From positions 1 through 12,936 of the forward strand of contig CAKUMG010000071.1 of assembly GCA_934667465.1 (NCBI GenBank): a stretch of DNA of 12,936 nucleotides, given 5' to 3'. Each line of letters opens with the position of its first letter. The stretch's first letter is position 1. The position numbers and the translations under genes are program-made. The stretch comes from an uncultured Actinoplanes sp. (lineage in GTDB: Bacteria; Actinomycetota; Actinomycetes; Mycobacteriales; Micromonosporaceae). Shown piece after piece: positions 6,848 through 12,936 of this stretch. Under the pieces are notes generated by a model. That model searched no databases. It was not told where the DNA came from and was given only the letters and a program-made list of their open reading frames with translations.

Positions 6848-7122
6848 TGCCGACGGTGCTGGTGCCGGGCGTCCTGCGGGCCGAGGCGGGCGGAGAGTCG
6901 CATCTCGACGTGGCGGCCGAGGGCTCGCTGCGGGCGGTCCTCGACGAGCTGGCCGACCGCTGGCCGCGGCTGGAGCGCCGGGTGCGCGACGAGAACGGCG
7001 AGGTCCGCAGGTATGTCAACGTCTACGTGGACGGTGAGGACTGCCGCCGCACCGGCGGCCAGGAGACGGCGGTCCCGCCGCGGGCCGAGATCCAGATCCT
7101 GCCCTCGGTCGCGGGCGGATGA
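6847..7122 (+). CDS. MoaD/ThiS-family ubiquitin-fold protein ending in Gly-Gly
   Basis: A 91-residue protein with the features of the MoaD/ThiS/CysO sulfur-carrier family: an N-terminal strand (MPTVLVPGVLR), an acidic helix with ADRWPRLERRV (36-46), the NVYVDGED turn (58-65), and the end VPPRAEIQILPSVAGG, where MoaD proteins have a PPVAGG-like tail. The exposed terminal Gly90-Gly91 is what E1-like enzymes (MoeB/ThiF) adenylate before thiocarboxylation. The start ATG overlaps the stop of the propeller gene by one base. No moaE, thiG, cysM, E1-like or JAB protease gene is in the window, so pathway assignment to molybdopterin, thiamine or cysteine synthesis is not possible. A role as sulfur carrier or protein tag working with the propeller is inference from the coupling. 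Confidence 0.88.
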   Translation: MPTVLVPGVLRAEAGGESHLDVAAEGSLRAVLDELADRWPRLERRVRDENGEVRRYVNVYVDGEDCRRTGGQETAVPPRAEIQILPSVAGG

Positions 7123-7211
7123 AGTCGCAGGCGATGAAGTCGCGGGCGGCGGCAGTCGCGGGCGGTGGCAGTCGCGGGCGGTGGCAGTCGCCGGCGGTGG
7201 AAGTCGGCGGA
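7107..7211. repeat. 15-16 bp tandem repeat starting in the MoaD-like gene's 3' end
   Basis: Six consecutive units share the core AGTCGCGGGC: GATGAAGTCGCAGGC (7118), GATGAAGTCGCGGGC (7133), GGCGGCAGTCGCGGGC (7148), GGTGGCAGTCGCGGGC (7164), GGTGGCAGTCGCCGGC (7180) and a decayed GGTGGAAGTCGGCGGA (7196-7211). A half-unit GGTCGCGGGC at 7107-7116 lies in the codons for the protein's final residues, and the stop codon is inside the first full unit. The array looks like an expansion of the coding end. A further decayed copy may reach 7234. Confidence 0.8.
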
Positions 7212-7280
7212 GGCGGAAGAGGTCGGCCGCGGGCAGCGGTGATCCGTCCCGGTGGCGCCTCATAGCGAGACCTTCGGGGC

Positions 7281-7310
7281 CTGCCAAGTCTGACAGGCCG
7301 CACGTAACCT
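7281..7310 (+). promoter_or_regulatory. Possible promoter of the GGDEF/EAL gene
   Basis: CTGCCA (7281-7286) and TAACCT (7305-7310) resemble -35 and -10 boxes with an 18-base spacer. Transcription would begin near 7317, leaving a leader of about 65 bases. That leader holds the inverted repeat GACGT-N5-ACGTC (7319-7333) and AGAGGA (7367-7372), the likely ribosome binding site. The remainder of the 7212-7280 gap shows nothing I can name. Confidence 0.35.
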
Positions 7311-7382
7311 GTCCGGGGGACGTTCGTTACGTCTCCTGAAACGTCGCCCCTGTCATCACCCCCAACAGAGGATTCCGTCGTC

Positions 7383-10001
7383 GTGGCAGTGCTGCCCCCC
7401 GCGCGCCCCGCCACCCCGGTCAGCAGCTGGGTGGTCTTCCTGCTCGCCCCCGCCGTCGCCGTGGTGGTGCTGGGCGCGGGCATCGCCGGGCTCGTGCCGG
7501 CGCTCGTCTCCGTGGTGGCCGGCGTCGGCCTGGCCGCGGCCTTCGCGACCGTGGTGCTGTGGCGCGCGGCGCTGGCCATCCACCGCGACGAGCACGCGTT
7601 CGCCGCGTGCCGTGGTGCCGGGCTGATCGGGCTCGGCGCCCTGGGCACGGCCGTGACCTGCGGGGTGCTGCTGTGGGACCCGCCCTCGATCGACTTCCTG
7701 GCGCCCGGCTGGGTGGGTGTCTCCGGCACGATGTTCGTGCTCGGGACGATGCTGCTGCCGGGCGCCGCCACCTCGATCGCCACCCGGCTGCGGCGGCTGT
7801 TCGACGGGCTCGGGCTCGGCGTGAGCATCGGATTCGCCGCCTACCTGCTGACGCCCATGCCCGAGACGCCGTACGCGGCTCTGGCCTGCACTTTCCTGAC
7901 CGCGGCGGGCATCTCGATGGTGATCGTGATCGTGCTGCGGGCCCGCGTCCACCGGCCCGCGGCGCTGCGCTGCGGTGCCGGGGTCGTGACGGCGATGATC
8001 GCGCTCTGCATCGTCGCCAACTTCGTGCTGGCCGGGATCGGCGGCTGGTCGCTGCCGTTCTTCGCGCTGTTCATCGTGGCCGGGCTGACGGTCACGGCCG
8101 AGGGGGCCTCGCGCCGCGACGACCCGGGCACACCCAAGCCGCCCGGCCCCGACCAGTACCTCTCCAGCTATCCGCTGCTCGCCGTGCCCGCCGGCGTGGG
8201 CGTGGGCGCGGCCGTCTTCCACCTGGTCATGGTGGGCGAGTTCGACAGGTTCGGCATCGTGCTGGGCCTGTCCATGGTCGCCCTGCTCACCATGCGCGAG
8301 CTGCTCGTGGTCAAGGACATCCGGCGCTACACGGGGCAGCTGCAGGAGAAGGAGGCGCACTTCCGGTCGCTGGTCGCCGCGGCCACCGATCTGACGCTGG
8401 TGCTCGACGGGCGGCTGCGGGTCAAGTGGCAGTCGCCCGCGGCCGCGCGCCTGTTCGGGCTGGCCGACTCGGAGGTCGTGGGCCGGACGTTCCTGGAGCT
8501 GATCCATCCCGAGGACGCGCCGGGTGCGCGGGCCGGGCTGGAGGCGCTGCTCGCCGGGGAGCAGCAGGAAGGTCCGCCCGCGCTGATCGAGGCCCGGCTC
8601 CGCGACGGCTACGGCCGCTGGCGGGACACCGAGTCCACGGTGGCCGACCAGCGTGCCGTGCCCGAGGTCGCCGCGCTGGTGGTGCACGTGCGCGACGTGG
8701 GGGAGCGGCGCCAGCTCGAGCGGACGCTGCATCGGCTCTCCTTCACCGATCAGCTCACCGGGCTGGCGAACCGCCGGGCGCTGATGCGTGACCTGCTCGA
8801 CTTCCGCCGCCGCGCCGGGCAGCAGGGCACGCTGCTCGTCATCGACCTGCACGGGCTCGCCGAGATCAACGACGACCGCGGGCGGGAGACCGGCGACGCC
8901 GTGCTGATCGAGGTGGGCCGCCGGATCCGCACCCTGCTCGCCGCCGAGGACGTGCCCGCGCGGCTGGGCGGCGACGAGTTCGCGGTGCTCACGCCGGACG
9001 GCGCGGTCCTCGCCTATGCGCTCGCCACCCGGATCGTGACCGCGCTCGTCGAGCCCTACCGCCTGCCCGGCACGATCGTCGAGCTGCACACCAGCGTCGG
9101 CCTCGCCGAGCTCGCCGGCGGCAACGACTCCGAGGAGGTGCTGCGCCACGCCGACCTGGCCCGCAGCCGCGCCCGGCAGCTCGGCACCGACCGGGTGGAG
9201 TGGTACGACACCGACGTCGAGATCCAGCTGCACCGCCGCATGGACCTCGAGCGCGAGCTGCTCGGCGCCGCCGACCGCGGCGAGCTCGACCTGGTCTTCC
9301 AGCCCGTCGAGTCGCTGCGCGACCAGCAGCCCGCCGGCGTCGAGGCGCTGCTGCGCTGGCGGCATCCCCGGCTCGGCACGATCCTGCCGGCCGAGCTGCT
9401 GCCCATCGCCCGCGCCGTGAACTGCGCCGCGGAACTGGACGAGTGGCTGCTCGACGCGGCCTGCCGGCAGCTGGCCGGCTGGGCGCCCGGCGACGACTTC
9501 TGGCTCTCGGTCAACGTCGCCCCGCGGGAGCTGCTCACCGCCCGCTTCCCCGAACACGTCGCCGAGATCCTCGCCCGCCACGCGATCGAGCCCGAACGGC
9601 TGGTCGTCGAGGTTCAGGAGACGTGGGTCGCGGAGGACGTGCCGGCGATCGTGGCCGCCCTGACCACTCTGCGCAAGCTCGGCGTCCGGGCGGCGCTGGA
9701 CGACTTCGGTGCGGGCAGCGCGTCGCTCGCGCACCTGCGCCGGCTCCCGGTCGACATGCTCAAGCTCGACCAGTCGCTGGTCAACCAGCCGCCGCCGCAG
9801 GCCACCACGCCCGCGGTGATCGACGTCGTGGTCAGCCTCGGCCGCCGGCTCGGGCTGGAGATCGTCGCGAAGGGGCTGGAGACCGAGGAGCAGATCGAGC
9901 GGGCCCGCGCGGCCGGCTGCCACTACGGGCAGGGTTTCGCGCTCGGCCACCCCGCCCCGGCGGAGCGCACCGAGGCCTATCTGGACAGCCACCGCTCCTG
10001 A
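7383..10001 (+). CDS. Membrane PAS-GGDEF-EAL cyclic di-GMP protein
   Basis: An 872-residue protein from GTG 7383, with AGAGGA ending ten bases upstream. Residues 15-310 form about eight to ten membrane helices, a probable sensor. A short coiled linker (311-325) leads to a PAS domain (about 325-445: LVLDGRLRV, SPAAARLFG, ELIHPEDAPG). The GGDEF domain (about 450-610) has FTDQLTGLANRR, the guanine-contacting Asn496 and Asp505, and an intact RLGGDEF (GGDEF at 529-533). The inhibitory RxxD is absent (AAED at 520-523). The EAL domain (about 618-868) has EALLRW (Glu654), Asn711, Glu743, Asp773-Asp774, Lys794 and Gln850, but the usual EGVE is KGLE (Lys830-Glu833). It may make c-di-GMP, and its hydrolysis of c-di-GMP is doubtful. 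The gene stands alone, convergent with the LacI gene. Confidence 0.93.
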   Translation: MAVLPPARPATPVSSWVVFLLAPAVAVVVLGAGIAGLVPALVSVVAGVGLAAAFATVVLWRAALAIHRDEHAFAACRGAGLIGLGALGTAVTCGVLLWDPPSIDFLAPGWVGVSGTMFVLGTMLLPGAATSIATRLRRLFDGLGLGVSIGFAAYLLTPMPETPYAALACTFLTAAGISMVIVIVLRARVHRPAALRCGAGVVTAMIALCIVANFVLAGIGGWSLPFFALFIVAGLTVTAEGASRRDDPGTPKPPGPDQYLSSYPLLAVPAGVGVGAAVFHLVMVGEFDRFGIVLGLSMVALLTMRELLVVKDIRRYTGQLQEKEAHFRSLVAAATDLTLVLDGRLRVKWQSPAAARLFGLADSEVVGRTFLELIHPEDAPGARAGLEALLAGEQQEGPPALIEARLRDGYGRWRDTESTVADQRAVPEVAALVVHVRDVGERRQLERTLHRLSFTDQLTGLANRRALMRDLLDFRRRAGQQGTLLVIDLHGLAEINDDRGRETGDAVLIEVGRRIRTLLAAEDVPARLGGDEFAVLTPDGAVLAYALATRIVTALVEPYRLPGTIVELHTSVGLAELAGGNDSEEVLRHADLARSRARQLGTDRVEWYDTDVEIQLHRRMDLERELLGAADRGELDLVFQPVESLRDQQPAGVEALLRWRHPRLGTILPAELLPIARAVNCAAELDEWLLDAACRQLAGWAPGDDFWLSVNVAPRELLTARFPEHVAEILARHAIEPERLVVEVQETWVAEDVPAIVAALTTLRKLGVRAALDDFGAGSASLAHLRRLPVDMLKLDQSLVNQPPPQATTPAVIDVVVSLGRRLGLEIVAKGLETEEQIERARAAGCHYGQGFALGHPAPAERTEAYLDSHRS

Positions 10002-10015
10002 CGCCGCCGACCGCG

Positions 10016-10057
10016 GACGGGGTCCGCCGCCACGACGGGGTCCGCCGCCACGACGGG
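10016..10057. repeat. Perfect 18-bp tandem duplication after the GGDEF/EAL gene
   Basis: GACGGGGTCCGCCGCCAC occurs at 10016-10033 and again, identical and adjacent, at 10034-10051, followed by the first six bases of a third copy (10052-10057). It begins 15 bases after the stop codon and runs into the terminator region between convergent genes. It is probably a replication-slippage product, with no visible function. Confidence 0.7.
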
Positions 10058-10065
10058 CCCCGCCC

Positions 10066-10083
10066 GGCCCCGCGTGCGGGGCC
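10066..10083. terminator. Hairpin between the convergent GGDEF/EAL and LacI genes
   Basis: GGCCCCGC (10066-10073) and GCGGGGCC (10076-10083) are perfect complements with only GT between, so the realistic structure is a seven-pair GC stem with a four-base loop. It lies 64 bases past one stop codon and 20 bases past the other, and may stop transcription from both sides. Confidence 0.6.
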
Positions 10084-10103
10084 ACAGCAGCGGGTGCGGG
10101 GGC

Positions 10104-11129
10104 CTACAGCAGCGCGGCCGGGGGTGCCGCGGTGCTGAGGCGCGGCGTCAAGTGTGCGGCCTGGTCCTGCGCGTCCGAGACCGGTTCGCCGGCGATCGCG
10201 GCCAGCAGCTTGCGGGCGGCATGGGCGCCGTACGCGGTGACGTCCCTGGTAAGCGCCGTCAGCGGCGGGTGGACCAGCGAGCACAGCGGCGAGTCGTCCC
10301 AGGCGATGATCGACAGGTCGGCCGGCACGGACAGCCCCATCTCCTGCGCCAGCGAGAGGCCGGCGACCGCCATGACGTCGTTGTCGTAGATGATCGCGGT
10401 CGGCCGGTCCGCGGCGTCCAGCAACTCCCGGGTGGCACGGGTGCCCTGCTCGCCGGTGTAGTCCGACGGCACCGTGAGCGCCTCGGGCAGCCCGAGGGCC
10501 GCGCAGGCCTCGGTGAAGGCCTCGGTACGGATGCGGGTGTGCAGCATGTTCGGCGGCCCGCCGACCCGGGCGATCCGGCGGTGCCCCAGGCCGATCAGGT
10601 GCGCCACGGCCTCCCGGATCGGGCCGGCGTTGTCCGAGCTGACCTGCGGCAGCCGGCCCGTGTCGCCGGGCCCGCCGATGACCACGGCCGGCAACTGCAG
10701 CTCGTCGAGGACCGGGATCCGGATGTCGTCCTCGCGCAGGTCGGTCACGAAGACGCCGTCGACGCGGCGCTCGCCCCACCAGCGGCGGTAGACCTCGGTC
10801 TCCATCTCAGGGCTCGCCACGACCTGCAGCATCAGCGCGTAGGACCGGGCCGCCAGCTCCTGCTCGAACCCGCTGATCAAACCCATGAAGAACGGCTCGA
10901 TGCTGAGCATGCGCGCGGGCCGGCTCAGGGTCAGGCCGACGGCGCGGGCGCTGGCCCCGGAGAGGGCCCGGGCGGCGCTGTTGGGGTTGAAGCCGATCTC
11001 GCGGGCGATCGCCACGATGCGCTGCCGGGTCGCTTCCGAGACGCCCGGCTGGCCGTTGAGCGCGTACGAGACCGCGCCTTTGGACACGCCGGCCCGCCGG
11101 GCGATGTCCGCGATCGTGGGGCGCTTCAC
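10104..11129 (-). CDS. LacI-family transcriptional repressor
   Basis: A 341-residue regulator from GTG 11129, with GGAGGG eight bases upstream. Residues 5-50 are the LacI helix-turn-helix (TIADIARRAGVSKGAVSYALNG, then SEATRQRI and GFNPN). The hinge helix SAARALSG (51-58) that enters the minor groove follows, then the periplasmic-binding-protein-like effector domain (about 62-330). Within that, FFMGLISGFEQEL, the GHRRIARVGG strand (182-191), AIIYDNDVMA (245-254) and AWDDSPL (276-282) are the usual sugar-site landmarks. These proteins normally bind a sugar or related ligand and repress a catabolic operon. None is adjacent: downstream is the c-di-GMP gene in opposite orientation and upstream is ilvD on the same strand behind a terminator. 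The target and ligand are unknown, and a palindrome over its own possible promoter suggests autoregulation. Confidence 0.93.
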   Translation of the reverse strand: MKRPTIADIARRAGVSKGAVSYALNGQPGVSEATRQRIVAIAREIGFNPNSAARALSGASARAVGLTLSRPARMLSIEPFFMGLISGFEQELAARSYALMLQVVASPEMETEVYRRWWGERRVDGVFVTDLREDDIRIPVLDELQLPAVVIGGPGDTGRLPQVSSDNAGPIREAVAHLIGLGHRRIARVGGPPNMLHTRIRTEAFTEACAALGLPEALTVPSDYTGEQGTRATRELLDAADRPTAIIYDNDVMAVAGLSLAQEMGLSVPADLSIIAWDDSPLCSLVHPPLTALTRDVTAYGAHAARKLLAAIAGEPVSDAQDQAAHLTPRLSTAAPPAALL

Positions 11130-11156
11130 TGAACTGGCCCTCCGGCTCTGGCGAGG

Positions 11157-11176
11157 ACCGGCCCCCGGAGGCCGGT
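11157..11176 (-). other. Hairpin in the LacI leader
   Basis: ACCGGCC (11157-11163) and GGCCGGT (11170-11176) are perfect complements around six bases, 28 to 47 bases upstream of the LacI start codon. It could be a leader structure or a second protein site. It is not over the ribosome binding site, which lies nearer the start codon. Confidence 0.4.
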
Positions 11177-11189
11177 GAGTGGCGGAGTT

Positions 11190-11219
11190 CCACGCTACCG
11201 CGTGGGGGAAGCCCGTCGA
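11190..11219 (-). promoter_or_regulatory. Candidate LacI promoter with overlapping operator palindrome
   Basis: On the minus strand TCGACG (11219-11214) and TAGCGT (11197-11192) resemble -35 and -10 boxes 16 bases apart. The -10 box lies within the perfect palindrome CCACGC-N4-GCGTGG (11190-11205). An operator over the -10 box would fit autorepression by the LacI protein encoded next. The palindrome lacks the central CG typical of LacI operators, so the assignment is tentative. Confidence 0.4.
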
Positions 11220-11292
11220 TCATGGCTGCGCCCGGGTGTCCGCTGCACGCGAGCCCGCGGGCGGTCAACGGACGTGCTCGGTCCGAGAAACG

Positions 11293-11326
11293 AGGAGCCC
11301 CGCCGCCCGAGGGCGGCAGGGCTCCT
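11293..11326 (-). terminator. Strong terminator after ilvD
   Basis: AGGAGCCC (11293-11300) pairs with GGGCTCCT (11319-11326). After one mismatch, GCCGCC (11302-11307) pairs with GGCGGC (11312-11317), closing the tetraloop CGAG. On the minus strand the stem is followed by CGTTTCTC, a short T-rich stretch. It lies 17 bases past the ilvD stop and separates ilvD from the LacI gene. Confidence 0.85.
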
Positions 11327-11342
11327 GGTCGTGCGAGAGCTG

Positions 11343-12936
11343 TTACTCCGGTACGCGGCGGTAGGCGCCGTCGCTCGCGCTGGTGGCCATCGAGGCGTAG
11401 GCGCGCAACGCGGCCGACACCGGGCGCTCGCGGTTCACCGGGGTGAACGGTTTGGGGCGGCGCTCCTCCTCGTGGCGGCGCTGCGCGATGTCCTCGTCCG
11501 CGACGTTGAGCGAGATGCCGCGGCCCGGGATGTCGATGGTGATCTCGTCGCCGGTGCGGACCAGCGCGATCAGGCCACCGCCCGCAGCCTCGGGGGAGAC
11601 GTGGCCGATCGACAGGCCCGAGGTGCCGCCGGAGAAGCGGCCGTCGGTGATCAGTGCGCACGCCTTGCCGAGGCCGCGGCCCTTGAGGAAGCTCGTCGGG
11701 TAGAGCATCTCCTGCATGCCGGGGCCGCCCTTGGGGCCCTCGTAGCGGATCACGACGACGTCGCCCTCGACGACCTCCTTGCCGAGGATGCCCTGGACCG
11801 CGTCGTCCTGGCTCTCGTAGACGCGGGCCGGGCCGGTGAACTTCCAGATCGACTCGTCGACGCCGGCGGTCTTGACGACGCAGCCGTCCGGGGCGAGGTT
11901 GCCGAAGAGGATCGCCAGGCCGCCGTCGACGGTGTAGGCGTGCTCGACCGAGCGGATGCAGCCGGCGGCCGCGTCGGTGTCGAGCGTCGCCCAGCGGTTC
12001 GTCGTGGAGAACGGCTGGGTGGTGCGCACCCCGCCCGGCGCCGCGTGGAACAGCTCGAGCGCCGCCTCGGACGGGGAGCCGCCGCGGATGTCCCACTCGT
12101 CGAGCCACGAGGTCAGGTCGGGGGAGTGCACCGAGCGGACGCCGGTCTTGAGCGCGCCGCCGCGGTGGAGCTCGCCGAGTAGGGCGGGGATGCCGCCCGC
12201 CCGGTGGACGTCCTCCATGTGGTATTTCGGGCTGTTCGGGGCGACCTTGCTCAGGCACGGCACCCGGCGCGAGATGTCGTCGATGTCGGTGACGCTGAAG
12301 TCGAGGCCGGCCTCGCGGGCGGCGGCGAGCAGGTGCAGAACCGTGTTGGTCGAGCCGCCCATGGCCACGTCGAGCGCGACGGCGTTCTCGAAGGCGTCCC
12401 GGCTCGCGATGCTGCGGGGGAGCACGCTCTCGTCGTCGTTCTGGTAGTACTGCTTGGCGATGTCGACGATCAGCGCGCCGGCCTTCTCGAAGAGGGCCTT
12501 GCGGGAGGCGTGTGTCGCCAGCGTCGAGCCGTTGCCCGGCAGCGCCAGCCCGATCGCCTCGGTCAGGCAGTTCATCGAGTTGGCGGTGAACATGCCGGAG
12601 CAGGAGCCGCAGGTCGGGCACGCCGAGCGCTCGATGGTGTCGAGCTGCTCGTCGGTGACGGCGTCGTTGGCGCTGGCGGACATCGCGTCGACGAGGTCGA
12701 GCTTCTCGTGCACGATGCCCTCGATCGCGATCGTCTTGCCGGCCTCCATCGGGCCGCCGGAGACGAAGACCGTCGGGATGTTGAGCCGCAGCGCGGCGAT
12801 CAGCATGCCGGGGGTGATCTTGTCGCAGTTCGAGATGCAGACCAGGGCGTCGGCGCAGTGCGCGTTGACCATGTACTCGACGCTGTCGGCGATCAGCTCG
12901 CGGGACGGCAGCGAGTAGAGCATGCCGTCGTGGCCC
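11343..12936 (-). CDS. ilvD: Dihydroxyacid dehydratase, 5' end beyond the window
   Basis: The C-terminal 530 residues of IlvD, which dehydrates 2,3-dihydroxy-isovalerate and -methylvalerate to the 2-ketoacids in valine, leucine and isoleucine synthesis. The reading frame continues past the right edge ([13 protein letters not shown] at the edge), so the ATG at 12923 is internal; roughly 85-90 N-terminal residues are missing compared with the 616-residue E. coli protein. Iron-sulfur ligands are visible in NCDKITPGM and [12 protein letters not shown]. The [21 protein letters not shown] and [13 protein letters not shown] blocks are intact. The similarity over the whole length is to the long E. 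coli type, which carries an oxygen-sensitive [4Fe-4S] cluster, not to the shorter [2Fe-2S] type. It ends at TAA 11343-11345 just before a strong terminator. Confidence 0.97.
   Translation of the reverse strand, partial: GHDGMLYSLPSRELIADSVEYMVNAHCADALVCISNCDKITPGMLIAALRLNIPTVFVSGGPMEAGKTIAIEGIVHEKLDLVDAMSASANDAVTDEQLDTIERSACPTCGSCSGMFTANSMNCLTEAIGLALPGNGSTLATHASRKALFEKAGALIVDIAKQYYQNDDESVLPRSIASRDAFENAVALDVAMGGSTNTVLHLLAAAREAGLDFSVTDIDDISRRVPCLSKVAPNSPKYHMEDVHRAGGIPALLGELHRGGALKTGVRSVHSPDLTSWLDEWDIRGGSPSEAALELFHAAPGGVRTTQPFSTTNRWATLDTDAAAGCIRSVEHAYTVDGGLAILFGNLAPDGCVVKTAGVDESIWKFTGPARVYESQDDAVQGILGKEVVEGDVVVIRYEGPKGGPGMQEMLYPTSFLKGRGLGKACALITDGRFSGGTSGLSIGHVSPEAAGGGLIALVRTGDEITIDIPGRGISLNVADEDIAQRRHEEERRPKPFTPVNRERPVSAALRAYASMATSASDGAYRRVPE

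Noticed and set aside
6847..7122. Specific assignment as cysO, moaD or thiS
   Set aside because: No cysM, mec, moaE, thiG or E1-like gene is adjacent; only the family can be supported.
7107..7211. CRISPR array
   Set aside because: Units of 15-16 bases are directly tandem with no spacers, and no cas genes are present.
7356..10085. Minus-strand open frame of 909 codons opposite the GGDEF/EAL gene
   Set aside because: Its product is an Arg/Gly/His/Ala/Gln-rich sequence with no domain, the usual shadow of a GC-rich gene; the plus strand has clear PAS, GGDEF and EAL motifs.
10104..11129. LacI protein as regulator of ilvD
   Set aside because: It lies downstream of ilvD beyond a strong terminator, and LacI-family proteins seldom control branched-chain synthesis; adjacency alone is not enough.

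Overview
The window is very GC-rich DNA with GTG starts alongside ATG, strong third-position G/C bias, and probable leaderless or weakly led genes. This fits a high-GC actinobacterium. The gene mix (GatB, bacterial PH-domain protein, PQQ-type sugar dehydrogenase lipoprotein, multi-span GGDEF/EAL protein) looks like Micromonosporaceae (Actinoplanes/Micromonospora relatives), but that placement is inference. I see no rRNA, tRNA, CRISPR array, insertion sequence or phage gene; this looks like ordinary chromosome.

Layout. 1-830: 3' end of gatB (+), followed by a strong terminator hairpin. 1002-4233: three genes on the minus strand in the order PQQ-dependent sugar dehydrogenase lipoprotein, membrane-anchored metallophosphoesterase, SMR drug exporter. 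The SMR gene is preceded by an unusual leader: an 11-bp inverted repeat buries its Shine-Dalgarno sequence, and inside it GTAC occurs four times at exact 8-bp intervals. 4327-5262: a D-2-hydroxyacid dehydrogenase (+), convergent with a small membrane PH-domain protein (5272-5670, -); both stop codons lie in one short palindrome. 5762-7122: an Asp-box (BNR) beta-propeller protein and a MoaD/ThiS-like ubiquitin-fold protein ending in Gly-Gly, overlapping as TGATG. 7107-7211: a 15-16 bp tandem repeat that begins inside the codons for that Gly-Gly tail. 7383-10001: a membrane PAS-GGDEF-EAL protein, probably sensing a signal and making or reading cyclic di-GMP, with substitutions at some functional positions. 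10104-11129: a LacI-family repressor (-) with a palindrome over its possible -10 box. 11343-12936: the 3' five-sixths of ilvD (-), dihydroxyacid dehydratase of the long E. coli type, ending in a strong terminator.

How the parts relate. gatB and ilvD are housekeeping genes at the edges. Between them lie short, mostly independent units. The two that look like real functional units are the SMR exporter with its self-contained regulatory leader, and the propeller/MoaD-like pair, for which I know no assigned function. The c-di-GMP protein, the LacI regulator and the hydroxyacid dehydrogenase have no visible partners here. The best candidates for undescribed biology are the SMR leader and the propeller/ubiquitin-fold pair.
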